Source: Flammula alnicola
Taxonomy: Eukaryota > Basidiomycota > Agaricomycetes > Agaricales > Strophariaceae
Assembly (NCBI GenBank): GCA_015499995.1
Contig: JADNRV010000030.1
Coordinates: forward strand, 186,001-250,000
Length of the DNA stretch: 64,000 nucleotides
Reading direction: 5' to 3'
Under the pieces are notes generated by a model, which ran no database searches, had not been told where the DNA came from, and saw nothing but the letters and a program-made list of their open reading frames with translations. Positions 23,777 through 33,984 of the stretch are shown here, piece by piece (position 1 is the stretch's first letter; each line of letters begins with the position of its first letter). The translations under genes were made by a program, and so were the position numbers.

Positions 23777-24528
23777 AGTTGGCAGGGGTGGTGGTACGGG
23801 GAAGAGGAGGAAGGCGAGTGAACGTTGAATTTATATTTTCGAGGCTAGTGAGGTCTTGCGGACGATTTTGAATACATACAACGATCTCTTCCGCGATCGT
23901 TTTATTCAAAATCGAGCACAGTATGTAGCATTTATGGAGTCCTCTCGGACTGACATTCGTTCCCACGCGAGCCAACCTGATGGTCCTGATCTCCATTCTG
24001 CCATGGAGAAGGTTCAACGATGGCTTCAAGACATTGTCCCGACAGGGGATAGTCTCCCGTAGTCAGACTAACAAAATCCGTAAGTCTTTTTTATTGTCTT
24101 GATCTACGACTTACTCATCTGTAACTAGACAGGGGCAGAGGGTGTTCCAATGAATGTTGAGGTGGACTCCGCGATCGACGAACTGTCATCCCTGCACGAC
24201 GCGATGCCTGATGATGGGACACTGGCCGATAATTGGTATGCACTTCCAACATCTATGAGCTCGAGACGATGGCGGTTGTGTAACAATTTGGGCGTCTTCT
24301 TTCTTTATTACTTGTTATATCGCTATGGCTTGACTTTAAAGTTTTTATGATCCTCTTTCCACAAAAATCCACAATCTGATAGGCGTCGCGTAGGCTCACA
24401 CTATCAATCCATACCATACTCCGAGCTACGACCTGCTTAAGGCAAGTTGGCCTATTCCATCGACGTTACTGTTAGTTGACAAATAACGATCACCTTCTGG
24501 ATCTTTTCCCTCTCTGAAAATATAAAAA
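23777..24528. other. Intergenic between two minus-strand genes
   Basis: The promoter of the membrane-protein gene lies at its left side. On the plus strand about 23930-24240 there are two short open stretches around a good GTAAGT donor, but no frame joins them into a family I know, so no gene is called. Confidence 0.35.
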
Positions 24529-26039
24529 TCAGCGATGAAGTTCACATTTCAGAGAACAAACACGCACTCGCTCGTTATCTGTTTGAATCTCTCGTTTCCG
24601 TCCCTTCGGAGAAGCCATATCTACATCCATAGGATCTTCTTCGTAATCTTCCTCCTCGTCACCTTGGTTGTTAGAGTCAGGCTCGATTGGGATGATCGGC
24701 CATACGTTTATCTTTCCGTCTTCACCACCCGTTACAAGTGTCTGGTTCTAGAACCCCAACAATTAATACACTTCAACCCATTGACAACAAAGAGTAAAGA
24801 TCATACAATTTCATCCCATAGCGCATCACGTACGACGCCGACATGTCCGTGTGTCCAAAGTTTGTGGAGACACCAAGGCGCGTCAGGAACAGAAATATTC
24901 ATGTTAGACAACAGTGCGATGTCTCCTCTGAAACGTGTGATTAGTACTTAGGCGGATAGTTAACGAAAACACTCTTACTCGTTTGAGCCTGTGAAGATGC
25001 TGAGTTTTGGATTACAGGTACTGGTGCTGCGCGCCGTAATGAGATAGTCAGTAACCCAAGTTCGGCCATTGTGAAGGACTGGTGCCCGTATGTCGAGGCT
25101 AAGCAGTTGGTCTAACTGTTTGGACGGTTCAATGCCTCGGCTATCATAGAAGTGAAATCAAAAGAAAACCTACGTCGCTTCTCCAAGTACTGAACGTCTC
25201 CATGTCACTCGCTGCCCAAATTGCGGCTGAATCGTCCTGTATCCATCCTGCCTGTGATATGCTGCATCCCCAGTTGCCGACTTGAATGGCAGCCTCGTCT
25301 TCATCGTCTTCGTCGGCGTTGGAGGTACACAAAAGACCGTCAGATGATCCGGAGAGGATGATATTGTGATTAGTTGAAGGGTCTTTATTAGGAGCAAAAG
25401 ATAGTGCTGTAACATCGTCCGAGTGAGTTGACCCATGAGTTCGCAATGGAGTTGCAGGTTGGCGCGGATCCCTATAATTTCTTTTTTAGTTGCATGGTTC
25501 GAAGAAAATGAAGGACGCGGACCAGTATAGAATGAGGGCATCGTCTCCTTGCAGGTCTGTCCCAGCAGCAACTGTCAATCCATCCGACGAGACATCACAA
25601 CAGAGTAATGGGCGTGTTTTTCCAAGGTCAGTCACTAGCGAAGGTCAACTTTATGAGTCGTCAGAAAACTCAACCCAAATTTTAAGATGGCACTCCTACT
25701 TTTGATACTATGCGAATTGGAACGATCATCCCAGGCCTTGATACTTCCATCCTTCCCAGACGAGATTAGGCATTTTTGGACCACACCGCCTAGGCCATCA
25801 ACAGCCCGGAGAGAGGTAGTGGCAACCTCGTGTCCGGGAAGTGTCTGCACACCCTGCAGGGTAGTTTTATCGAAGATATCGATAACATTTGAGGGCGCAG
25901 ACGTGGAAGCAGCATAGAACGCAGGCAAGGCCGCTATCGAAAGTATATAACAATCGGAGGACGATTTTGCCGATCTGCGAGGCAGTTTTTCTTCCTGAAG
26001 CTGAGGAGATTGGAGCAAAAGTTTATGTCGTTCAGCCAT
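24529..26039 (-). CDS. WD40-repeat protein, WDR89 family
   Basis: A single beta-propeller protein; the cellular role of WDR89 is not established. The start is MAERHKLLLQSPQLQEEKLP at 26039. Blocks typical of WDR89 in order: VIDIFDKTTLQGVQTLPGHE, CLISSGKDGSIKAWDDR, AAGTDLQGDDALILYWDPRQ, THSDDVTALSFAPNK, ILSGSSDGLL, WGCSISQAGWIQDD, then the C-terminal QTLVTGGEDGKINVWP. An acidic patch and a basic tail (ASPKGRKREIQTDNER) close the protein at the TGA at 24529. About six exons. It is transcribed away from SWD1, with 308 bp between the two starts. Confidence 0.85.
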
Positions 26040-26347
26040 GAGTACCAGCGCACGCCTAGGTCTTCAGAAAAGTGGTTGGAGGATGTGAGAAATGAATTAT
26101 CGGAAGTAAAGAAAAAATTGTTTACATATGCTTGCCAAGTCGGGCAGCGGGGCAACTTGAAGCGCACTCGCAGGTTGGATTCAGTCCACAACGGCTCTCG
26201 CACAGCTCAGGTTCGATATACGGCTCCTACATGTCTTATAGTGAAGGCTGGCCGACTTTTCTGGCCTGAGGAATGTTCGGACTTTCGAAATCCATCTTCA
26301 TCCTCGGTCTAAGCACAATATAACAACTCGGGCTACAACCTTGCAGG
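26040..26347. promoter_or_regulatory. Shared divergent promoter region, WDR89 / SWD1
   Basis: The two ATGs point away from each other across 308 bp, so both promoters must overlap or abut here. No TATA box stands out. Confidence 0.5.
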
Positions 26348-28236
26348 ATGAACGAATCCCTGATTAGTACGTGCATTTCCAACCTTCTGTATCTAAAAGG
26401 TTCTTGGTATCTGACATACAAGCCATTTAGATCCATTTACCCTTTCACATCCAACCGCTGTCCAAACTTCCCTCTTCGCAGGAGCCACATTCGCCAGATT
26501 CGACCCCACTGGACGCTTCATTGCTGCAGCGCGTCTCAATGGGTCCGCAGAGATATGGGACCTCGAAACACGCGCCCCCATTCGATGGCTAGATGGACAT
26601 GTGAAGACAATTACGAGTATTGAGTGAGTCCAAGATTTTTATGACCCCCTGATGCTTGCTCATGTTTCCTGTGTTAGCTGGTCGCGTAATTCGCGATACC
26701 TGCTGACATCCTCAAAAGACTGGAACGTTCTCATATGGGACCTAGCCTCTGTATGTGATCCACCGCAACGGCATTCCTCCATTCGGTTCGACGCTCCTGT
26801 CGTTTCTGCCTCATTTCATCCCAAGAACAGCCAAATCGTTCTGGTTCTGTTGGCTACAGGCGAGGCATATGTCTGCGACATGAGGAAAAAACACCGGTCG
26901 CGGATCGAGCTGCTGGAAACTATCCTTGACGAAGGAGAGGACGAGGATGCGCCGATGCGGTATGGCTTTTTCCTTTTTACTCCTCTGTACCCTTCTTATA
27001 TTGATAGGATATAGGTCGCCAATGACCGTCGCACGATTCGAGCCAACTGGAAAAAATATCTTTGTAGGTACTGCCTCGGGGTTCCTTCTCGTGTTCAACA
27101 CGCGCACAAAAACGGTATGCCAACGAAATTTTCTCAGTAATTTCCCTCTAATCTGAATTAAACAGATGATTGCCCGCCACAAAATTTCTGGTGCAGGAGC
27201 GATGAAGGGCTTGGACTTTGCGAAATCAGGACGGCGGCTAGTGACAAATTCCTCCGATCGTACTTTACGACAATTCATCCTCCCAAAATACCCGGACCCA
27301 CCAACAGAGATAGAGCTTCAAAACCAAACTCATGTTTCTTTCCTTGACGCTGAATTGGAACCTACGCATCGGTTTAACGACCCTATCAATAGAACGGCGT
27401 GGCATGCGATGTGTTATAGTCCTGATGGAGAGTGGTTGGCCGGAGGTACGCATCTTTTTCTTTTTTCAAACGACTAGCTACTGGGTTCTAATAAATGACA
27501 ACCTCAACAGGAGCTGCGGACCCTGCAGGACATAAAATCTATATCTGGGATATATCCAACGATGGTCAGTTTGCAAGTGCTTTGGATGGAGGGCGCGAGC
27601 CCCTAGTGTATCTTCATGTGAGTGTTGTTCGCTTTTTTAGTACTTTTTGTTAGATTAATGTCGAGTTACCTTATCCTTGCAGTGGCATCCAACAAGGTCA
27701 TCACTCGCCTCGACGACCAACCAAGGGAGCATTCTGATCTGGCACTGTCCCAACCCAGAGAGGTGGGGTGCATTTGCAGGCGGGTTCGAAGAAGTCGACG
27801 AAAATGTGGAGTATGAAGAACGCGAAGATGAATTTGACATTGTTAGTATTTTTTCGTCTCTCAAACCATCTCTCTAATCATCCAGTAACAGGAAGACGAA
27901 GCTGTTCAATTCGAACGCAAGATGAAGGCGGAAGAAGAGGAAGTAGACATTGATACCATCGTCACCGGCGCGCAAGCCGCAGCCAGTTTCGTAGGTGGTA
28001 GTGCAGGAGGTTTAGGGAAGGGCACTCAGAGCGGGAATATGGGAGGAGCAGCGACGCCCGTCGCGGGTGGGAAGCCAAACGCCCGTTTGATGGACCTGGA
28101 TAGCAAGTTCGGATCAGTGGGGGATGAGATTGTGGACGTGGAGACTGGATGGGCGGAAGAGGAGCCTGATGGGGATTTACCTGGAGGTTGGAAGATGAAG
28201 GTTATTATGGATAACGAGGCGGCGGAGTATTACTGA
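26348..28236 (+). CDS. SWD1: COMPASS subunit SWD1 (RbBP5 orthologue)
   Basis: Swd1/RbBP5 is a WD40 core subunit of the Set1/COMPASS H3K4 methyltransferase. Exon 1 codes MNESLI and splices to NPFTLSHPTAVQTSLFAGAT, a typical start. Propeller blades follow: FARFDPTGRFIAAARLNGSA, WLDGHVKTITSI, DWSRNSRYLLTSSKDWNVLI, VVSASFHPKNSQIVLVLLAT, VARFEPTGKNIFVGTASGFL, GLDFAKSGRRLVTNSSDRTL and HWHPTRSSLASTTNQGSILI. The RbBP5 hinge reads DEFDIEDEAVQFERKMKAEE, followed by EVDIDTI, and is acidic as expected. A Gly/Ala-rich tail ends at DNEAAEYY. About eight exons, all joining in frame. Confidence 0.92.
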
Positions 28237-28942
28237 TAACTTAGATCTTGGCACTCTGTCGTAATTGTCGTTTTTGGTGATATTATTGCGCAACAAATAC
28301 CCTAATTTACTCGCCATCATAGGACCTCGAATAAAAGTTATTCATAAAAGGTTGTAGTTGTAATTGTCGTAATGCATACGTGAAGATGCGTGCATAAAAT
28401 GGTACATAAGATATTGTATAGTATTGTACATGTGCATTGCTACTCTACTGTGATATGCAGGAAGTGGAGAAAGGCAATAGATGGTGAAAATGGTGGATGA
28501 TCAGTGAATGAAGAAGAAAGGAAGGCGGAGTAGTGGTGTTATCTATTGCAGTTTCCGTCATTATTTATGAGACGAGGCACAGATGAGGGAGGAAAGGAGA
28601 GAGTATATGAACCTCGCAATGACGACGTGGCTGTGTAGGTCAGGGTTGGATTGGACGGAGAGATGACAAGGGAAGGATTTGTTGACGGGGTAAAATCGTG
28701 TTAGGTGTAACGTGGGTGCAATGTTATAAGAAAAATAAAGAGAGAAGATGGAAAAGAAAGGAAAGGAGGAAGAACACAAAGTGAAATTCAAATACCTGAC
28801 ATAAAAAGAACCTAGAAAAAGAAGGAAAGAAGATAAAAGAAGAAGCACTGCCAGTTGTAATGTCCAGAATCGCCTTAGTCGGACCTAAGGCAGTCGAAAA
28901 CCGCCCGAGAGGAGAAGTAACCCACACTTTAGTAACATGCAA
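28237..28942. other. Convergent intergenic region, SWD1 and cyclin 3' ends
   Basis: Two genes converge here. The stretch 28500-28850 is strongly purine-rich on the plus strand (GGAAAGGAGGAAG-type runs); its minus-strand 'ORFs' are the low-complexity shadow of that bias. Confidence 0.5.
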
Positions 28943-30791
28943 TCAAGCGGACACACTATAGCCATCGACGTTGCTGATCAGCGGCCGCGCCTCCGAGGCG
29001 TCATGAACGACGTTCGAGCTGTGGCTTTGAGCACCGACACCCGCCTTGAGGTTGGCAGCCGCTGCACCCCACATCCTGCTAATGATGGCACCCACACCCC
29101 GAGTCGGTGTAGTTGCTGATTTAGAGGACGTAGCTCCTGATGGGGGCGGACAGGTTGAAGGAATTGCTGATGCTGACGATGACGAGATCACATGAGTAGA
29201 AGAACTAGGTGGAAGGACAACTGTTCCAGATCGCAGCCTCACACCACCACTAGCGCCCATCGAGAGAGAAGGCATCGTCGAGCTTGCGGGCACACGTATG
29301 TATTCCTTCCTCTGCGAGATGATCGAGTTAGAAGAGGCCTTGTTCGACAGGGAGATCGATCGCTTGCTGTTATCCATCGTACGACTCGTGACATGGGGCT
29401 TCCTCGACAAAGAGGGTGATGCGGTGACGGTATGGACAGAGGATGTATCCGACGGTTTCCGAGCTCGAGTGGGAGTGGTATCGTCCTTTGCATTTCCATT
29501 TGACGGGGCGCCAGACTTGTAAGGAACAGGGCGCAGAGAGAACGGCTTTTTCATGGCACCGGGTCCAGCAAGAACAGCGCTGATCGCGATTGAACGGCCC
29601 AGATTTGAAGAAGACGAGCTTGGCTCGACGATCCCCACCGTGTGGTCCTCGTCGCCGTCGGACTCGTTACTTGTCCAGCCAGAAGATGAAGAGCTGCTCG
29701 AGCCGGTGTCGTCTACTAGGGACCCAAGATCAGACGTAGAGGTGGACGTCGATGAAGTCGTATCTGTACTGATGGTCGAGTACATTGGGCCTGACGAATT
29801 TGATGGGCGAAGGTGTGCAGTCGAAAGCCGACGAGCGATACCGCGAACAGCAGAGGTCAACGCGGAAGCCGTTGAAGAACCTGAAGATGTCAAGGTCGGC
29901 AAAGAGGGAGCAGAAGATGCAGTCGCCGCCAAATGAGCCTGGGCAGGGTATTGTGGCTCCTTCTCCGTTGGCGTAGGAAGCAATGGTTGCGCCTGTTGTT
30001 GCGCTTCAGCCCTCGCCTTCCCAGCTTTCGCAACCTTATTAACCGCAGAGGAACGCGTACTCAAGCTCGAATCTGAAGCAGCAGTAGGAATCATGAACGG
30101 AGCAAAATGTTTACAAGCTTCCGCTTCATCAAAGCGCAGGTCATAGTCCAGGAGATACAGCAGTTGCTTTTCCATCAGATTGATCTCGGCGACGTCGAAG
30201 AGCACAGCATAGTTGGACCAGTGGATATTCTTCGGAGACGAGTCGTTTAGGTACTTCGCAGTCACGATGAGAGTCGCGAGAAAGACTCGATGCCGGGTGC
30301 ATGCCATGCCTATGGAGTAAGCCGAACGATTATCAGTCAAATCAGCGCAAGTTAATTTAATTCTCACCTTTCGCCATAGTGGGCAATTTTGTCCGTAGAC
30401 GTTCCAGGTAAACCAAGGTAGTGAGCAGAGTGGATACCTGTACATTTGAACACCGGACCAGATGAAGGATGAACTTGTCCAGAGTGATCAGCGGAGTGGT
30501 CTCCGATTCTGGCGATTCCTCATTTGATCCCTGGTCAGAGAATTTCACTTTGATGGGCGTAACCGGTGGCGTAGGGAGCGCAACCGTCGGCGGGTTTGTT
30601 TCCTCCGAAGACGAGGTTGAAGGCTCCGGCTCGCCGTCAATGCGGATGACTTTCGCTGCTTGGCGAGCGACATAGTCAATCATGTCCATTGTCACACGCC
30701 GCCCCACAAGAGTTAGGAGAAGTGGGTTGTGCTCGGCGATGGGTAAGAGCGAAGCAGGGTGCCGCCGTTGCGATGGTTGTTGCTCCGCCAT
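28943..30791 (-). CDS. Pho85-type (PCL) cyclin
   Basis: Pho80/PCL cyclins activate Pho85-like kinases in phosphate, polarity or cell-cycle control. The start is MAEQQPSQRRHPASLL (30791). The cyclin fold begins TPLITLDKFILHLVRCSNVQ, VSTLLTTLVYLERLRTKLPT. After a short intron (about 30357-30307) it resumes GMACTRHRVFLATLIVTAKY with LNDSSPKNIHWSNYAVLFDV and INLMEKQLLYLLDYDLRF, classic PCL1/2/9-type motifs. The remaining 400 or so residues are Ser/Thr-rich and disordered, with many Ser-Pro and Thr-Pro sites, ending in VDGYSVSA. That tail is much longer than in yeast PCLs and could be a phosphorylation platform. Which PCL subgroup it belongs to cannot be told here. Confidence 0.85.
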
Positions 30792-31026
30792 AATCCTTTA
30801 AAGGGAGAGTGGGTGGCTAGGATGTGGTGTGAAGCAGTGAAATGTTATGTTATACGTCTACGGATTACCCCGTCAAGGGATGTATAAAATAAGGGGAAGA
30901 GGTAAGTAGAAAGGGGAATGAAGGGATGAAAGAGTTGTCCCGGGCGTGGTTTTGATTCCAGAAAGGGGTCCCAAAATTCGATCGTAAATCACGAGAGAAA
31001 GTTCAGAGAGACTACTTTTCAAAGCT

Positions 31027-31337
31027 TCACAGGTTGGCCTTGGGTTGGCCGGCTTCGTATCGGTACATCCATTGCTGAAGTTTTATCGCTAGCAAGTATC
31101 CAGAATCTCTCACTTACCTCGACCTTCGGACCTGTAAATTTCATGATGAGTCCTTGAGGCTTGAAGGTCCTTACCACTACTGTACAGGTCTTTGATGGTT
31201 TGAAAGTTACTACATAGAGGTTCGGAAGACCCGAAAAAGTAATTTCGCTGACTTTGAAATGGTAGAAGATCACGTGACTGTTGTCGATGTGTTCCGAAAG
31301 TCGCGTCTTCGTTCAATCGTTGCGCATTCAGCGGCAT
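31027..31337 (-). CDS. Possible small gene, about 50 aa, unknown
   Basis: On the minus strand four pieces can be spliced. FQTIKDLYSSG ends at a GTAAGG donor. A 14-nt exon (31119-31132) follows, bounded by TTTACAG and GTAAGT. The last exon begins after TTCAG and gives EQWMYRYEAGQPKANL and a TGA at 31027. The joint protein end reads LYSSGPKVEQWMYRYEAGQP, which looks like real protein and uses three good splice signals. The 5' exon is uncertain: an ATG at 31337 gives MPLNAQRLNEDATFGTHRQ but needs a weak GTCACG donor. I do not recognise the family; the size would suit a small mitochondrial subunit, which is a guess. Confidence 0.35.
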
Positions 31338-31466
31338 TGCGCAATGGTTCCTCGTTGACTTGACTAACGGCGACACACATGGCAACGACATCGACAGCTT
31401 AAAGGCGGACACGAAGGCATTTATACCAACATATCCGGATATATTTCTTGCTTCATCTCTTCTACG

Positions 31467-32947
31467 ATGTTATCAGTACTCTCAAGTTGGGCGACGACCA
31501 TCTCTCTTATTTTTGGTGGATGCTGTAGCAACGCCATAACGCTAGAACAACTCACCCTGGAATATCCAAACGCAGGATCCGTGCTTACGCTCCTGCAATT
31601 TCTACTCATATCTCTTCATGGATTGCCGAAATTCGTCGTATGGACGCGGTTTGGCCCAAGATTTCGGCCACGTCGAGTGCCAATGACCAGCTATCTTACT
31701 CAAGTCGTGTTATTCTACCTTATCTCGCTACTCAACAATGCCGCGTTTGCATATCGCATTCCTATGGTCGTCCACATTATATTCAGGAGTGGGGGGTTGA
31801 TAATCACCTGCTCCTTGGTTGGTTAATTTCGAAGAAGAGGTGAGTTTTGTTTCCTTGTGTTTTCTTATGCCGCATTTTGAGGATTCTTTACCCAGATACT
31901 CCAAAACACAGGTATTCTCTGTCTACTGGTTACAATTGGCGTCGTTATTACGACGCTTTCAGCGCAATCATCTTCCACCAAGTCGACGTCCGTCGCCGAT
32001 CCATACACCTACGCGACTGGAATCGGAATCCTGACTTTAGCCCTCATCCTTTCGGGCATGCTCGGTCTCATCAGGACTGGACATATACGAAGTATGGCCG
32101 GCCTTCCTTATCTTCTGCCAGTTCCTCGACACCCGGGGCCCCGCTCCATGGCAAGAATCCATGTTCTATCTCCACTTCCTCGCGCTTCCCATGTTCCTTC
32201 CACTCCTGCCCGATCTCGCCACGCAAATGCATAGTCTGAACATAACAGGCCCTAGAGCCGAACTCAGTATTCCCATCCCCGTCCTCTCTGCAAAAAATCT
32301 GACGACGACATTCCCGATGGGCATTTCCCTCCTCATTCCCTGCCCCATCTACCGATCCACCTCTTTCGCCTGTCGGAAAATGTCTCGCTGCTGTCAATCA
32401 CGCAGTCGTCTCTCAGTAAGGTAATAATGCTACAGCGATGAGCTTTGTGGACTACCCACTGCAGCTCTCACTCTCCATACCACACATCTACCTCCCTCTC
32501 AGCCTGAATGCGATTACGCAGATCGTCTGCGTTGCAGGCGTGAATAGGCTGACGACGCGTGTCAGTGCACTGACAGTGACGCTCGTTCTCGTCGTGCGCA
32601 AAGCCGTCAGCCTTATCATCAGCGTCATAGGCGTGTCCCAGGTTGGACTGGCACTGCGCGCCCTCGTTTTTCTTGGCCTAAAGAAGGCGGCTGGGGCGTT
32701 GGGGTTGGGTGTCCCAGTGGACGAGGAGTGGTCGTTTAATGTATTTGGGATTGACGTCGATGCCTTGTTGAGCTTGCTGGGGACGGCATTCGTCGGTACC
32801 GGAAAGGCGAAGCGTCCGCAGGAGGTGGATAATAGGATGATGTGGACCGGGGCGGCAATGGTGTTGCTCGGAACGATTGGGTATACGATTGGTAGTAGTC
32901 GCTCGAGTGAGGCTAAGCCTGAAATCAAGAAGAACAAAATGGAATAA
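31467..32947 (+). pseudogene. YEA4: UAA-family UDP-GlcNAc transporter (YEA4/SLC35B4-like), frame broken
   Basis: YEA4 carries UDP-N-acetylglucosamine across ER/Golgi membranes. Family text is present from end to end: GCCSNAITLEQLTLEYPNAG, LLNNAAFAYRIPMVVHIIFR, LLLGWLISKKRYSKTQVFSV, LLVTIGVVITTLSAQ, DPYTYATGIGILTLALILSG, QDWTYTKYGRP, WQESMFYLHFLALPMFLPLL and NAITQIVCVAGVNRLTTRVS. The tail ends PEIKKNKME. One real intron lies at 31840-31895. The blocks sit in different frames, though, with breaks near 31805, 31922, 32078, 32150 and 32300-32440. The first four shift by the equivalent of one missing base, and no GT-AG intron fits. So it is either a decaying gene or a sound gene with assembly deletions. 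Confidence 0.7.
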
Positions 32948-33984
32948 GTAGATTGATTCTGTTAGGGTACTCTAGGTGTGTTTTTGGTTGTAATTCTTTT
33001 GTAATTTATGGCTAGCAATATTAGGTCGTTGAAACGTTCACGCGTGACGTGTTATATGGCTTATATTTTTAAATTTATATAGACGAAATATAGGGTACAT
33101 GCATCGCCTGGCCAATCACCGGCCCTTTCACAACCGTTCGGGCTCGCAAGGGGATGCCCGAGACGATGTCAGGATCGCATCGTCATTTCATACGGACCAC
33201 CCGAGTCTGACTGTTCACGGAGGTGGTTACCGTCCGCAATGTGGAAATACTAACCTTTCACTCAAATCCTTTTAAGTACGAGGAGGTAGGCAGAAGAATG
33301 ATGTCGGCACAATTTCTCGGTCTCGGAAGATATACATAACCGTTGTCATTGGGTGCCAGCATGACGCGTGTAAGGCGACGTCAACGTGTCCTACTTCAAG
33401 TTGTTGTATTTGCATAATCAGTCTGCAGTTATCGCATCTGGCGCCGCTCCGAGGGGCAATTCGGTGAGGGTTACGGCGCCCAGTTTTGCTTTGCTGTCAA
33501 CCTGAATGTGTATGACCCTTATTCTATACTTACAGCCACTCAAGAATCACAGGCCTCCTTGGCAAATCCTTACATTGTCAGTTAACTCAGGAAGTCGTCG
33601 TTGCATTTGAAATTTCTGTTGCAACTTCGTGCAAACTTGAAATACGGTCTATATGCTGGCATTAATAGCGCTTGGAGTTGCTACCAGTAGCGCCCAATTG
33701 CGCTCATTCTGGCCTGAGTGCTCAGTACACTCGATATGGGGACCTTGTGAGAGCATCCGGGTCGTTAACGATAACTTGGCCGGTGCGCATCCTAACGGGC
33801 TAAAATAAACTGCGGTCTCTCGTGGTCACGATCCTCGTAACATATTGTGCTTCGATTCTAATTATGAACCTCCACATATATCATATGTACTCTGTTTGCC
33901 ATCGCATAAATACTGGGAGGGTTTCGAAAAGCGAGACCATTCGCTCTCCTAACTCATAACTCCAACCTTCTGCAATCCACCACA
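32948..33984. other. Intergenic, promoter side of the P450
   Basis: About 1 kb without an ORF of interest. A TATA-like CATAAATAC lies near 33905, about 80 bp before the P450 ATG. Confidence 0.4.

Noticed and set aside
23856..24350. Possible small two-exon gene divergent from the membrane protein
   Set aside because: There is a good GTAAGT donor and CTAACTAGACAG acceptor, but the frame that joins across them gives an unconvincing first exon, and the better-looking first exon ends in a stop. Left as intergenic.
28561..28942. Minus-strand Phe/Leu/Ser-rich ORFs resembling membrane peptides
   Set aside because: They are the shadow of a purine-rich tract between two convergent genes.
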